Below are positions 1 through 7,913 of a DNA stretch of 56,951 nt, in pieces. Both the position numbers and the translations under genes were made by a program. The DNA is from an uncultured Megasphaera sp. (GTDB taxonomy: Bacteria; Bacillota; Negativicutes; Veillonellales; Megasphaeraceae). Below the pieces are notes generated by a model. It was not told the origin of the DNA, made no database searches, and saw only the letters and a program-made list of their open reading frames with translations. How positions within the stretch are numbered: position 1 is the stretch's first letter; the number at the start of each line of letters is the position of its first letter. The DNA lies in contig NZ_UQBH01000014.1 of NCBI RefSeq assembly GCF_900539295.1, positions 1 through 56,951 of the forward strand, in the 5' to 3' direction.

Positions 1-126
1 ACATGGCGGAGACCTCCTAATGGTGTTTTGTGGTGAATCTATCATAACAGAGATCTCCGTTTATGTCTCTTTTTATATGTCCGAATTCATTATACAATCA
101 ACCTAAATTTCACAAAGCTCGTGTCC

Positions 127-1317
127 CTATCCACGAAGAGACAGCCGGGGACGACCCAAGAAGTGAAAGTAGGCAATGAAACAATAGAGCAGCGCCCAGA
201 ATCCGATACTGGCACCGACATATCCGATGTCCGGCAGTAAGCCGTAAGCCATGGTTCGCCCGCCGATCCAAGTCCCCATTCCGATGCCGACATTGAAGAT
301 GCCGGAAAAGATGGACATAGCCACCGGTGCCGCCCCGGCCGGGACTTGACGAATCAATTCAGCCTGAAAGGTTACGTTAAACAAGGTCGACGAGCAGCCT
401 AAGATGAGGCAGACGGCCAGCATCCATTCCCAGTGATACGCTGCCAGCTGCCACAAGGACAGCATCAGGACCAGGCCGACGAAGCCCAAGCGGATGATAC
501 CGTAGCGGTAGTGGTTGTAAAAGTGAGAGAAAATATAACTGCCCACAAGACCGCTGAACCCGAGGAGCATCAACGTCGACGTAATACCGTCAGGAGTGAA
601 CCGGGCTACTGTTTTCAAGAAAGGTTCGATGTAGCTGTAGACAGTAAAATAGGCCGTCGCAAATAGGACAGAAATCAAATAGACGCTGATGACGACGGGA
701 TTTGTCAACAGTTTCGGCAAATCTTCTCGTGAAAAAGAGGTATTGGCCGGCTGTGCCGGAACGACGCGGAATAAGTAGATCAGCGCCAGCAAGGCAATGA
801 CTGTAATGCTGATAAAGGTCATGCGCCAACCAGCATAGAGACCGATGACCCGGCCCAAAGGAAGGCCAAAAATCATGGCTACGGACGACCCGGTAATAAT
901 CATGCTAAGGGCCAAGGACCGATGTGTACGAGTAACTAAACGGGCCGCCATAGGCGCTGCAATGGACCAAAAGACGGAATGAGCACAGGCTACTAAGATT
1001 CGCGCAGCAACCAACATCGGGAAGTTAACGGCCAGCCCCGACAAGAGCTGCCCCAAAGCAAAGAGACTGATCGTCGCCAACAAGAGCTTGCGCAGCTCGA
1101 CGCGGCAAAGGAGAAGCATCAGCGGCAGGGACAATAAGGCCACAATCCAGGCGTAGATGGTAATCATAATCCCCGTCTGAGACTCGGTCATGGCAAAGGA
1201 TCGGGAAATATCGATGAGCAGGCCAATGGGCATAAACTCTGAGGTATTAAAGATAAAGGCCGATATGGTCAACCCTAAGAGAGGCAAAACATATTTTAAA
1301 GGAATGGTGTAAAACAT
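127..1317 (-). CDS. MFS sugar/drug efflux transporter, SotB/AraJ type
   Basis: A 396-residue inner-membrane protein with about 12 hydrophobic segments, typical of DHA1-type major facilitator exporters. The early motif NTSEFMPIGLL resembles the SotB/AraJ family, which exports sugars, IPTG-like compounds or drugs by proton antiport; the substrate here is unknown. An in-frame ATG lies 63 bases upstream, but I prefer the start at 1317 because AAAGGAGG stands six bases before it and the upstream ATG has no ribosome binding site. It is host DNA just outside the prophage left end and has its own promoter at 1352-1380. Before phage insertion it was the next gene downstream of groEL. Confidence 0.85.
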   Translation of the reverse strand: MFYTIPLKYVLPLLGLTISAFIFNTSEFMPIGLLIDISRSFAMTESQTGIMITIYAWIVALLSLPLMLLLCRVELRKLLLATISLFALGQLLSGLAVNFPMLVAARILVACAHSVFWSIAAPMAARLVTRTHRSLALSMIITGSSVAMIFGLPLGRVIGLYAGWRMTFISITVIALLALIYLFRVVPAQPANTSFSREDLPKLLTNPVVISVYLISVLFATAYFTVYSYIEPFLKTVARFTPDGITSTLMLLGFSGLVGSYIFSHFYNHYRYGIIRLGFVGLVLMLSLWQLAAYHWEWMLAVCLILGCSSTLFNVTFQAELIRQVPAGAAPVAMSIFSGIFNVGIGMGTWIGGRTMAYGLLPDIGYVGASIGFWALLYCFIAYFHFLGRPRLSLRG

Positions 1318-1351
1318 AAGAATCCTCCTTTTGGCAAAATCGAACTTCTTT

Positions 1352-1380
1352 ATGGTACTCGCAGGCCCTGTAAAAGTCAA
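1352..1380 (-). promoter_or_regulatory. Promoter of the MFS transporter gene
   Basis: On the minus strand, a -35 TTGACT (1375-1380), a 17-bp spacer and a -10 TACCAT (1352-1357) lie just upstream of the ribosome binding site of the transporter. Sigma-70-type, read by eye. Confidence 0.6.
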
Positions 1381-1395
1381 GATTGTTTGATATGC

Positions 1396-1430
1396 AAAAA
1401 AAAGAAACCTGCCATGAGACAGGTTTCTTA
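1396..1430 (-). terminator. Original groESL terminator, separated from groEL by the prophage
   Basis: A perfect 10-bp stem (AAGAAACCTG / CAGGTTTCTT) with an 8-base loop is followed on the minus strand by a run of eight T. It lies 38 bases beyond the left attachment core, which carries the last groEL codons, so it was the groEL terminator before integration. Confidence 0.85.
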
Positions 1431-1467
1431 AGGAGAGTACAGTCAGTTGATGTTAACTGGCAAGACC

Positions 1468-1485
1468 TTACATCATGCCGGGCAT
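1468..1485. repeat. attL core
   Basis: The 18-base sequence TTACATCATGCCGGGCAT is identical to 47073-47090. Read on the minus strand it encodes the GroEL end M-P-G-M-M and the stop codon. Homology with the right copy stops on both sides, so this is the crossover region of integration. Confidence 0.92.
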
Positions 1486-1600
1486 TTTCCCACTGATTTT
1501 CACCTAATTTTTAAAGCATTAAGAAGCCCCATTTTATCGTGGTTTTTCAAGCATCGAATCACTTCATTTCTTACCATTTACTTTTAGGTTTAAGTATTTT

Positions 1601-1619
1601 GTTCTCGTTCTGTTCTCTG
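1601..1619. repeat. Candidate integrase arm-type site, left
   Basis: GTTCTCGTTCTGTTCTCTG matches 46989-47007 at 18 of 19 positions in the same orientation. Each copy lies inside the prophage within about 140 bases of an attachment core, where tyrosine integrases usually bind arm sites. The function is inferred from position. Confidence 0.5.
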
Positions 1620-1669
1620 GTCGCATTAATAAATAAAAATTTCTTTATATTACATATATTATACATCAG

Positions 1670-2128
1670 CTATTTCATAGCAAGGCCGACTAATAACGTC
1701 CCAGCTGCTACAGCCCATGTGTCACGTTGTCTTGTCAGTCTGGCTTCTTTCTTAGTCATGGAGTTGATTTGCTCTGTCAATGTCGTCAAGGACTGACTCT
1801 GCCTGTTCAAGGCTTCGCTGGCTTGACTCAATGAGCTGTCGGCTGTCATCAATGACTGCTTTGTTGTCGTCAACTGTTCTTTGGCTTGCGTCAATTGATT
1901 CTGCAAGGCTGTCGAGTTGCTGTCCAGCTTGTCTAATCTGCTCTGTAGCTGTATTAACGCTCTCTCTTGCTCTCTGATTGTCGTCTTTAACTGATTGTAC
2001 TGTTCGAGCGACATCTGCACCGTCTTCACGGGCGCGGCTGTCGTAGTATCGGCACAAAAGCCAGCCAAAGGCGAACACAAAGACAAGGACAACACAAGAT
2101 ACAATAAGGGTCTTTTTATTTTTAGCAA
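1670..2128 (-). CDS. Spanin-like protein with signal segment, coiled coil and C-terminal hydrophobic end
   Basis: About 152 residues: an N-terminal hydrophobic signal-like segment with two cysteines (LSLSLC and LAGFC, neither a canonical lipobox), a Gln/Ser/Leu-rich predicted coiled coil, and a short C-terminal hydrophobic stretch (WAVAAGTLLVGLAMK). It starts at TTG 2128, nine bases after AGGAGG. It lies almost wholly inside another frame (1752-2165), as Rz1 does in Rz of lambda. The place after the endolysin suggests a role in outer-membrane disruption; an N-anchored, C-terminal-TM layout would also fit a one-protein spanin. Family assignment is inference. Confidence 0.5.
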   Translation of the reverse strand: MLKIKRPLLYLVLSLSLCSPLAGFCADTTTAAPVKTVQMSLEQYNQLKTTIREQERALIQLQSRLDKLDSNSTALQNQLTQAKEQLTTTKQSLMTADSSLSQASEALNRQSQSLTTLTEQINSMTKKEARLTRQRDTWAVAAGTLLVGLAMK

Positions 2129-2165
2129 TCTTATCAACCTCCTCTTTTAGATGCGGAAGATACAA
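1752..2165 (-). CDS. Inner-membrane spanin-like protein (Rz-like)
   Basis: About 137 residues: one N-terminal transmembrane segment (TLIVSCVVLVFVFAFGWLL) followed by a long, charged, Ser/Gln/Asp-rich periplasmic coiled coil. That is the i-spanin plan. The best start is TTG 2165, eight bases after AGGAGG; a GTG at 2174 overlaps the ribosome binding site itself. Its own coding sequence contains the ribosome binding site of the embedded gene at 1670-2128. It follows the endolysin gene directly. Recognition is by architecture and position, not sequence similarity. Confidence 0.5.
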   Translation of the reverse strand: MYLPHLKEEVDKIAKNKKTLIVSCVVLVFVFAFGWLLCRYYDSRAREDGADVARTVQSVKDDNQRARESVNTATEQIRQAGQQLDSLAESIDASQRTVDDNKAVIDDSRQLIESSQRSLEQAESVLDDIDRANQLHD

Positions 2166-2177
2166 ATAGATCACCTC

Positions 2178-2807
2178 CTACAAGCGAGCCAATGCATCGT
2201 GCATTTCGCTATCAAAACGGTTGTTCAAACTGTCCCGGAGAGAAGAGCTGTTCCATTCCGGGGTCTTGCAGACACTGTATACGGCTACGATAAAATCATA
2301 GTCATACTCCGGAGAGTCGATGTAGCTCAAATTCGGATATCCGTCATAGTCACCCGTCTGTACGTTGAACATGCTGTGAACGGCTTCCGTCCACATGTCG
2401 AGGATGTTCCCGACGCCATACTGTACGGCCCGGCTCCACACAACGTCTTTTAAAACGTCGTGGTGATTCTCGATATGCCAATAGTTGTCTGCCAGAATCT
2501 GTACAGCCGGGTCATAGTACGCCGCTTTGACGTATTCATGCTGTGCCTGTGCAAAGCCGTCACTGTCGCTGGCCGCAATGTTGCGCCATGCTTCATCAAA
2601 ACTGTCACTGCATAAGGGATATGCGTTGAGCTGTTCTCCGTACTGCGGATAGTTGTCGTTCAACCAGCTGACGAACTGGCCTAAACTTCCGGCATTGGAG
2701 CTGAACTGATACGTCCCGTAAGACTTGCCGCCCGGGTCACCATAGCCGTCGCTGATGCAGGCTGGGTCGCCGTTGCTTTCGTATTGCGCGCTTAATTCTC
2801 CTAACAT
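2178..2807 (-). CDS. Endolysin, lysozyme-like, VgrG3 C-terminal type
   Basis: A 209-residue peptidoglycan hydrolase without a signal peptide. The N-terminal signature EYESNGDP-like ('QYESNGDPACISDGYGDPGG') and YGTYQFSS are typical of the lysozyme-fold enzymes related to the VgrG3 C-terminal domain that serve as endolysins in phages of Negativicutes; the early Glu is the likely catalytic acid. A start at 2807 is chosen because AAAGGA stands eight bases upstream; ATG 2816 overlaps the holin stop. It lies between the holin-like gene and the spanin-like pair. Confidence 0.72.
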   Translation of the reverse strand: MLGELSAQYESNGDPACISDGYGDPGGKSYGTYQFSSNAGSLGQFVSWLNDNYPQYGEQLNAYPLCSDSFDEAWRNIAASDSDGFAQAQHEYVKAAYYDPAVQILADNYWHIENHHDVLKDVVWSRAVQYGVGNILDMWTEAVHSMFNVQTGDYDGYPNLSYIDSPEYDYDFIVAVYSVCKTPEWNSSSLRDSLNNRFDSEMHDALARL

Positions 2808-2812
2808 AGTTA

Positions 2813-3157
2813 TCATCCTTTCATTTTTTCTGCGTTATTTGCCATTGTGGGCGTGTTTTGTTGTGCAGCTGGCATTGTGTATCGTGCGGAGTTGAAACGG
2901 CTGTCATAGCCATATTTCGTCCAGCAGGCCTTTCCCAACCCGACGACGGTAGCGATACCACCGCCGACGGCCGTCACGCCGCTCCAACAGCTCATCAGTT
3001 CAAAGTGCGTTCCTCTTAGTGCGTTGCTCCAGTATCCGAAAAGCCAGCTGAACAGCACGAGAAACAAAAAGACCATCATAAGGATACTCATGATGATGAT
3101 TAATTGGAGCCAGTGCTTTTGCCCCCATTTACCCAGGGCTATGATTTTCTTTTTCAT
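2813..3157 (-). CDS. Putative holin
   Basis: A 114-residue membrane protein: a charged N-terminus (MKKKIIALGKWGQKH), a long hydrophobic segment at about residues 17-43, a second, glycine-rich one at about 60-80 (SGVTAVGGGIATVVGLG), and a polar tail. Immediately before the endolysin, with ATGA-type stop/start overlap, this is the expected holin position. It shows no recognised family signature, so the call rests on topology and context. Confidence 0.55.
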   Translation of the reverse strand: MKKKIIALGKWGQKHWLQLIIIMSILMMVFLFLVLFSWLFGYWSNALRGTHFELMSCWSGVTAVGGGIATVVGLGKACWTKYGYDSRFNSARYTMPAAQQNTPTMANNAEKMKG

Positions 3158-3240
3158 AATATCCTTTTTTCTATCGTATTCAACTGGTGATGCGCAGACT
3201 TTACAGATGATTCCACTTGCAAATTAAACTTGTATATAAC

Positions 3241-3846
3241 CTAAACTTTTGCAATATCGACTTTTATCACATACTTCTTCCCGACGTTACTAGCCGAGAA
3301 AAAATCGTATAAATTGCCGCTGTAAAGTGTCTGTTCGCCAATAAACGCCTTGTTGTAGCTCTGATAATACATGCCACTAAAATATACACTTCCTTGTTTA
3401 CCCGTATCAGGGTCTATTAGCGTGACATTGGCATTATATGTCCCACTCGTTTCGTCTCCTATTTGCATAGCAAAATCTACATACCCACTATTAAATGCAA
3501 ACATTCTGACGGCAACTGTTTTATTGTTGTACGTAAACGTACCGCTGATTGCTCCAAAGCTTTCCCCATCAAAGTCGCAAAAGCCGTCCATATTGAAATA
3601 GGTACCCATTGTTAAGTAGACATGTGGTGTAACAATGGGTTTTCTTATTGCGTATTTTTTTATTCCATTTTGCTTTATCCATAAGGCTGACGCATTATCG
3701 TCAGATTTTTCTCCAAGCTGTGCATACCGGGTCACGCCATCAGAGCATAAAACTGAGAAATAGCTATATCCATATTCTTTTGTATCTACAAGCAGAATAT
3801 ATTCTAAGTCTCCATTCGCTCTCGTTACACTAATATATTTTGCCAT
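3241..3846 (-). CDS. Tail- or fibre-associated protein, unknown
   Basis: A 201-residue protein rich in Tyr, Gly, Asn and Phe, likely all beta. No family recognised. It follows a fibre-type gene at 3847 without a gap and precedes the lysis genes, so a virion tip, fibre-associated or carbohydrate-binding role is likely. It is more AT-rich than the baseplate genes, which is common for exchangeable receptor-recognition genes. Confidence 0.5.
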   Translation of the reverse strand: MAKYISVTRANGDLEYILLVDTKEYGYSYFSVLCSDGVTRYAQLGEKSDDNASALWIKQNGIKKYAIRKPIVTPHVYLTMGTYFNMDGFCDFDGESFGAISGTFTYNNKTVAVRMFAFNSGYVDFAMQIGDETSGTYNANVTLIDPDTGKQGSVYFSGMYYQSYNKAFIGEQTLYSGNLYDFFSASNVGKKYVIKVDIAKV

Positions 3847-4146
3847 TTAATCAACACCAATCGTGACACTACCGAACGAAATTGCATTCCCTGATACTGT
3901 AATAGCAGGGACATCTGTCTTTTTAGCATATGTATCTGCGATAACATTGCCGGAATTATCATAGACAGCGCTTTTAGATGTGACGTATTTCAGCGACGTC
4001 CATGCTGTGGCGCCGTCTCCTATTTTTAAGAATGTCGTGTCGGTCTCTACCCCGAGCTCGCCGTCCAGCAGTACGGGGTTCTTGGCAGTCCAATTGACCG
4101 CCGTGTCATGCCGGCACTTGAGCTGTGCTTTTACGGTTTTGGCCAT
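3847..4146 (-). CDS. Short tail-fibre protein with Mtd-N-like module
   Basis: A 99-residue protein with the module RHDTAVNWTAKNPVLLDGE...FLKIGDGATAWTSL at residues 11-53. This module is seen at the N-terminus of the major tropism determinant and many tail-fibre proteins. It is a short paralogue of the neighbouring 4162-5148 gene, whose N-terminus carries the same module. Probably a trimeric virion tip component. Confidence 0.6.
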   Translation of the reverse strand: MAKTVKAQLKCRHDTAVNWTAKNPVLLDGELGVETDTTFLKIGDGATAWTSLKYVTSKSAVYDNSGNVIADTYAKKTDVPAITVSGNAISFGSVTIGVD

Positions 4147-4161
4147 GGTCCGTCACTCCTT

Positions 4162-5148
4162 TTACGCATTGCCACAGTCCAGGATAAGCGTGTCGCTGTT
4201 GCGGATGAGGTTGGCCGAGTCCGACAGGTCCGTCGACTTCGATGCCTTAAAAGCTGCAACAAAGCGGGCTTGCGTATAGTACTGGTTCGTCCCTTCGGCG
4301 ATGTCGGAGGTCGTCAGGATGACGTTGCCCGTCTTGCCATTGACGCTAGTAGCAGCATCCGTCGGGGACTTGAGCTGCACCCAGTTGGCCAACGTAGAAG
4401 CCGGGGTCTGTTTCAAAATCCATGTGCCCGCGCCATCGGTGCGGATTGCAATGTCGCCGACCTGTGCCGCGAGGGCCAGCATTTCGTGTTCGCTGGCGAC
4501 CGTGTGCGATTCGGAAATCGCAATAGCCGGTATGACGCTGTCGCTCAGTTTTCCGTCCGAGCCGAGGATCGGGATGTTGCCCGCAGCCGTGCCGATGCCG
4601 CTGATGTCTGTCGTTGTCAGGTTACTGCCAGCCGTGACACGTCCCTTGGCGTCCACTGTTACTTTGCTGTACGTGCCAGCCTTGACCCCGGATGCGACCA
4701 GGGCGACGGTGATACTGGTGCCAGCCGAGCCGTCGAAGGTAGCCGAACCGGTAGCATCCCCGGCAATCGCAATCGTGCGGGATGCCGACAGCTTATCTGC
4801 GCTGGCCACATTGGAGACGCTCATGGTCCCATCGGCCGCAATAGACACTTTACCTGTTCCGGCGGCGGTCTTGACGCCGCCGATGGATGCCCCGCCAATA
4901 GGCAGGCGATAGACCAGCGTGTCGACGCCGTCAATTTTGATATAGCCGTTTTGCTCGCTAGCGCTCACCAAGACGCCGGCATAACGCAGGCCGACCCAGC
5001 TGGTGACGCCATCGCCAAGTTTAAATTTACCCGTGTCGACTTCGACGCCCGGTTCGCCTTTCGCCAGTACCGGGTTCTTTTCGACCCACGTAGCAGCCGT
5101 GTCGTTACGCAGGTATAAGGTTTTGACTTTTAATGTTTGTTCGCTCAT
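4162..5148 (-). CDS. Tail-fibre protein with Mtd-N-like module
   Basis: A 328-residue fibre protein. Residues 9-55 carry the module RNDTAATWVEKNPVLAKGE...FKLGDGVTSWVGL. The middle is Gly/Ala/Ser/Thr-rich with SRTIAIAGDATGSATFDGS, a segment closely matched in the shufflon fibre gene (ARTIAISGKVTGAATAFDGS), and the end contains NGKTGNVILTTSDI, a common phage fibre motif. No reverse transcriptase or template repeat is present, so no diversity-generating element is implied. Confidence 0.68.
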   Translation of the reverse strand: MSEQTLKVKTLYLRNDTAATWVEKNPVLAKGEPGVEVDTGKFKLGDGVTSWVGLRYAGVLVSASEQNGYIKIDGVDTLVYRLPIGGASIGGVKTAAGTGKVSIAADGTMSVSNVASADKLSASRTIAIAGDATGSATFDGSAGTSITVALVASGVKAGTYSKVTVDAKGRVTAGSNLTTTDISGIGTAAGNIPILGSDGKLSDSVIPAIAISESHTVASEHEMLALAAQVGDIAIRTDGAGTWILKQTPASTLANWVQLKSPTDAATSVNGKTGNVILTTSDIAEGTNQYYTQARFVAAFKASKSTDLSDSANLIRNSDTLILDCGNA

Positions 5149-5471
5149 GCGTGCCCTCCATCAATTGCAGTAATATCGTTATAGTCAGACCCGACGCAGT
5201 AATATTTCCCGTCGTCCGGGTCGTATCGATACAGTTTATTTTCTGTCGTATCTCCGTACAGGACGTTCACGTCGCCGATATTGGGAAAATGGAAGCGACT
5301 GTCAAAGGGAAGATACTCTAAGTGTGTCAGCGCCGCCGCAAATTCGGCCTCTGTGCCCGTGTAGCCGTTCTGCACAGCTACGTCATAGGCACTATATCCG
5401 CGTTCGCCACGTCTGGCGAATTGGCCGGAAATGCTGCCGTCGCTGCTCAAATGTGCTTTTAATGTCGCCAT
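5145..5471 (-). CDS. Tail protein with the GYSAYDVAVQNGYTGTEAEF motif
   Basis: A 108-residue protein. The segment RRGERGYSAYDVAVQNGYTG followed by TEAEF is common in phage tail and fibre-linked proteins of Firmicutes and is usually a short collagen-like or connecting element. The C-terminal part (KLYRYDPDDGKYYCVGSDYNDI) looks like a beta-structured display domain. It overlaps the next fibre gene by four bases, suggesting translational coupling. Confidence 0.5.
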   Translation of the reverse strand: MATLKAHLSSDGSISGQFARRGERGYSAYDVAVQNGYTGTEAEFAAALTHLEYLPFDSRFHFPNIGDVNVLYGDTTENKLYRYDPDDGKYYCVGSDYNDITAIDGGHA

Positions 5472-5475
5472 CTCA

Positions 5476-5790
5476 TCACCTCGTTACGTCTGCAATGACT
5501 CGGAAGAGGCCCGGCCCGACGGTCTGCACACCGCCGCCCTGGGTCCGGACCTCGATGTCCCAAACATAGTCACCGGCCTCCAAATCGGCCGTCATGTCAT
5601 GGGTTAGCGACACGACGCCATCTTGAACAGATGCTTGGAAGACATACGCGGCATCGGTGATTTTTTTCTTGACGCTAAAAACGGCAGTATAAGGTCCGAT
5701 ATCCGAGCCGTCTTCCTGCGTCAGATTTACGTCAAAACTGTCCGTATCCCCGCGGATATGATAGATGTTGTTGCCGATGATTTTCAGCAT
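5476..5790 (-). CDS. Baseplate/tail Ig-like protein
   Basis: A 104-residue protein beginning MLKIIGNNIYHIRGDTDSFD, with FSVKKKI and AGDYVWDIEVRTQGGGVQTV. This beta-sandwich-like pattern is widespread among small phage proteins encoded between fibre and lysis genes and resembles the N-terminal domain of baseplate upper proteins. It probably joins a fibre to the baseplate. Confidence 0.5.
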   Translation of the reverse strand: MLKIIGNNIYHIRGDTDSFDVNLTQEDGSDIGPYTAVFSVKKKITDAAYVFQASVQDGVVSLTHDMTADLEAGDYVWDIEVRTQGGGVQTVGPGLFRVIADVTR

Positions 5791-5791
5791 C

Positions 5792-6046
5792 TTATTTCAC
5801 CCTTTCTTGCAAATCGTCCAGCCGATGATGCGCCGACGCGGCCGACGCTTCGACTTTTGCCAAGCGTTCAGCCATACTCTGCCGCTTCTCTTCGACACGG
5901 CGGATATAGTTCTGCGTGCTCTCGATGAGGTCCCGCAGTTCCTGTATCGACGACGACAGCGGCTTGATGACGGCATAGTTGAAGATGGCTCCGCATAAGC
6001 TTAGTGCGCCAACGAAGACACCCACAATCTGAAGAATAGATTCCAT
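5792..6046 (-). CDS. XhlA-like holin-associated membrane protein
   Basis: An 84-residue protein: an N-terminal transmembrane segment (ILQIVGVFVGALSLCGAIFNYAV), then a charged coiled coil ending in RLDDLQERVK. Size and layout match XhlA of PBSX and the phage haemolysin family, except that XhlA usually has the membrane segment at the C-terminus. It overlaps the upstream zinc-ribbon gene in a TAATG arrangement. Confidence 0.5.
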   Translation of the reverse strand: MESILQIVGVFVGALSLCGAIFNYAVIKPLSSSIQELRDLIESTQNYIRRVEEKRQSMAERLAKVEASAASAHHRLDDLQERVK

Positions 6047-6219
6047 TATGCGTTGCTCCCGTTCTGCTGCGTGCCCTGTGACGTATCCTGTGTAGTGCTG
6101 GTATCCGCAGTTGTCGCAGCGGGCACATAGGCAATACAGTTGACGTTCGGGCAGCTCCCGTCCGCTTTCAGCGTGCTGCCGCAGTATTTACAGTATTTCT
6201 TGCGTTTCCAAAAACTCAT
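6046..6219 (-). CDS. Small zinc-ribbon protein
   Basis: A 57-residue ORF starting MSFWKRKKYCKYCGS, with C-x2-C then C-x4-C (CPNVNC) in the first 28 residues, probably one zinc site, and a Thr/Gln-rich tail. Its start overlaps the end of 6216-6662 and its stop overlaps the start of the XhlA-like gene, strong signs of a real gene. Function unknown. Confidence 0.6.
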   Translation of the reverse strand: MSFWKRKKYCKYCGSTLKADGSCPNVNCIAYVPAATTADTSTTQDTSQGTQQNGSNA

Positions 6220-6662
6220 GCTGTCGTCACTCCTTCTACCGCTTCCTTATAGGCCGCTGTCATGTCTTTGTAGTCCTTCTGGATGCTCGTCACGGCATCG
6301 GTGTTGCCGGCCAGGGACGCCGACTGCATGGCCGCCAGCATTTCCTGCTTGTTCGCTTCGTATTCACTGGTGAGCTTGGCTTTTTCCGCCGCAGCCTTTT
6401 CTTCAGCTGTCGGCTCCGGTGCGACATATGGGATAGGCTTGCCGGTCTGCATGTCGCGGACGCAGTTACTCATATACTGCTCAAAGGTCGCCTGGTCAAT
6501 TAATTCAATGACGGTAGCATCGCTGGCCAGTTTTGCGGCCTTTTCTTTATCCGCTTTCAGCAGCGATTCACTGGACGGGTCCGTTGGATCATATTCGCAT
6601 AAAATCGTGACGACGCGGCGGCCGGACGCATTAAAGCCGGCTACATAGTGCTGGGTATTCAT
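6216..6662 (-). CDS. XkdW-like tail accessory protein
   Basis: A 148-residue protein: the N-terminal half (MNTQHYVAGFNASGRRVVTI) looks globular; the C-terminal half is an Ala/Glu/Lys-rich predicted coiled coil (about residues 80-140). It sits where XkdW sits after the fibre gene in PBSX, but sequence support for that name is weak. The recombinase/shufflon module separates it from the upstream fibre gene, and a terminator at 7812-7866 would cut read-through, so this downstream fibre/lysis block probably needs its own promoter; I see no strong one. Confidence 0.5.
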   Translation of the reverse strand: MNTQHYVAGFNASGRRVVTILCEYDPTDPSSESLLKADKEKAAKLASDATVIELIDQATFEQYMSNCVRDMQTGKPIPYVAPEPTAEEKAAAEKAKLTSEYEANKQEMLAAMQSASLAGNTDAVTSIQKDYKDMTAAYKEAVEGVTTA

Positions 6663-6699
6663 GCTATCATCTCCCTAAAAAGATTATGAGGTGGTAAAA

Positions 6700-7725
6700 A
6701 TGAGAAAGCCTAACGGCTATGGGTCTATCAAACATCTGAGCGGGCGTCGGAGGCGGCCGTTTGTCTTTGTAGTGTCTAAAGATGGGCATCAACGACCAGT
6801 TGCGTATTTCGCGACGCAGGTGGAAGCGGAAATTTTTGCAGCTGATTATAACAAAATTCATCGTCATCACTCCCTCCCTGGGCATCAAATCACGTTGATT
6901 GAGCTGTACCATCGCTGGCTCCCCGCTCATATCGCCGATACAGGACCATCACAATCATCGTTGGGCAGCTATAAGAACGCTTTTCGGCATTTATCCGACT
7001 TACATTACGAGCCAGTCACCAAATTACGCTATACGGACTATCAGCGCATCTTAGACGGCATGAAGCGGCACGGCTTATCGTACTCGTCACTAAAAAAGGT
7101 GCGCTCACTCATCTCTTTGCTCGAAAAGTACGCGCTGAAAACGGAGATTATCACGAAGGCTTATGCGCCGCTGCTCTCTATCGGTCGCAATCGGCCGGTC
7201 CGGCCTCATCACCCCTTTAGCCGGCAGAAAATCAACCGGCTGTGGGCGGCTGTGAACTTCTCCGGTGTCGATACAGTACTAATTTTGCTCTATACCGGGA
7301 TGCGCTGTGGCGAGATGCTACAGCTGCAAAAAGCTGACGTCCATCTGCGTCAACACTGTATCCGCATCACACGGAGCAAAACCGCCGCCGGCATCCGCAT
7401 CATCCCCATCCATCACCGTATTGCGGCGCTCATCGAGTCCCGCATGAAAAGCCCAGGTGATGCACTCATTTGCGATGATACGGGGCGGCCGTACAATTAT
7501 GGCCGGTACTGCACAATCTGGCGGTCGGTCATGCATCTCATCCATGCTGACGGACACACGACGCACGACTGCCGGCATACCGTGGCCACACTGCTTGACA
7601 ATGCTGGAGCGAACGAAACAGCTAAGCGGCGCATCTTAGGGCACGCAGGCGGCGATGTCACCGAACGCGTTTATACCCACAAAAACCTGCGACAGCTCCG
7701 CAAATGCATTGAGCTGCTCAAATAA
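6700..7725 (+). CDS. Tyrosine recombinase, probable shufflon (tail-fibre cassette) recombinase
   Basis: A 341-residue tyrosine recombinase. The N-terminus (MRKPNGYGSIKHLSGRRRRP) is an arm-binding-type domain, followed by a SAM-like core-binding domain. The catalytic domain shows Arg in YTGMRCGEM, a Lys region near TRSKTAAGIR, HDCRH, LGHAG, and Tyr in VYTHKN: the full R-K-H-R-H-Y set. The start at 6700 has GAGG eight bases upstream. It lies on the strand opposite the late genes, between a fibre gene and its normal downstream neighbours, far from the att sites, and faces a cluster of inverted fibre cassettes. This argues for an Rci-like inversion role rather than phage integration; the phage has its own integrase at 45766. 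Confidence 0.85.
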   Translation: MRKPNGYGSIKHLSGRRRRPFVFVVSKDGHQRPVAYFATQVEAEIFAADYNKIHRHHSLPGHQITLIELYHRWLPAHIADTGPSQSSLGSYKNAFRHLSDLHYEPVTKLRYTDYQRILDGMKRHGLSYSSLKKVRSLISLLEKYALKTEIITKAYAPLLSIGRNRPVRPHHPFSRQKINRLWAAVNFSGVDTVLILLYTGMRCGEMLQLQKADVHLRQHCIRITRSKTAAGIRIIPIHHRIAALIESRMKSPGDALICDDTGRPYNYGRYCTIWRSVMHLIHADGHTTHDCRHTVATLLDNAGANETAKRRILGHAGGDVTERVYTHKNLRQLRKCIELLK

Positions 7726-7747
7726 TGTTACTAATACGATACTATAC

Positions 7748-7792
7748 GAGCCGCACACAGATGTATAAACCCGTCCGCTATGCGGCTCTTTT
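7748..7792 (+). terminator. Terminator of the recombinase gene
   Basis: Stem GAGCCGCA (7748-7755) / TGCGGCTC (7781-7788) followed by TTTT, 23 bases after the recombinase stop codon. Confidence 0.7.
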
Positions 7793-7811
7793 ACTGTTAC
7801 TATTGATACTT

Positions 7812-7866
7812 TAAAAATCGGTAAATCTGCATCCTCTCATGATTTTAGTGGATGCGGAATACCGAT
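7812..7866 (-). terminator. Terminator closing the fibre/shufflon transcript
   Basis: On the minus strand, nested stems ATCGGTA/TACCGAT and GCATCC/GGATGC are followed by a run of T. It lies just after the small gene at 7914 and faces the recombinase terminator. Confidence 0.65.
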
Positions 7867-7913
7867 GATACGGTTAATACTCTATTTCTCATTTAGTTAA
7901 AACATATTGATAA

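Noticed and set aside
3847..5148. Diversity-generating retroelement, suggested by Mtd-like fibre modules
   Set aside because: No reverse transcriptase gene and no template/variable repeat pair are present; the similarity is to the Mtd N-terminal module only.
6700..7725. Second integrase marking a second integrated element or tandem prophage
   Set aside because: No att-like repeats around it, no second set of phage genes, and a cassette array with matching sites lies beside it; inversion is the better explanation.
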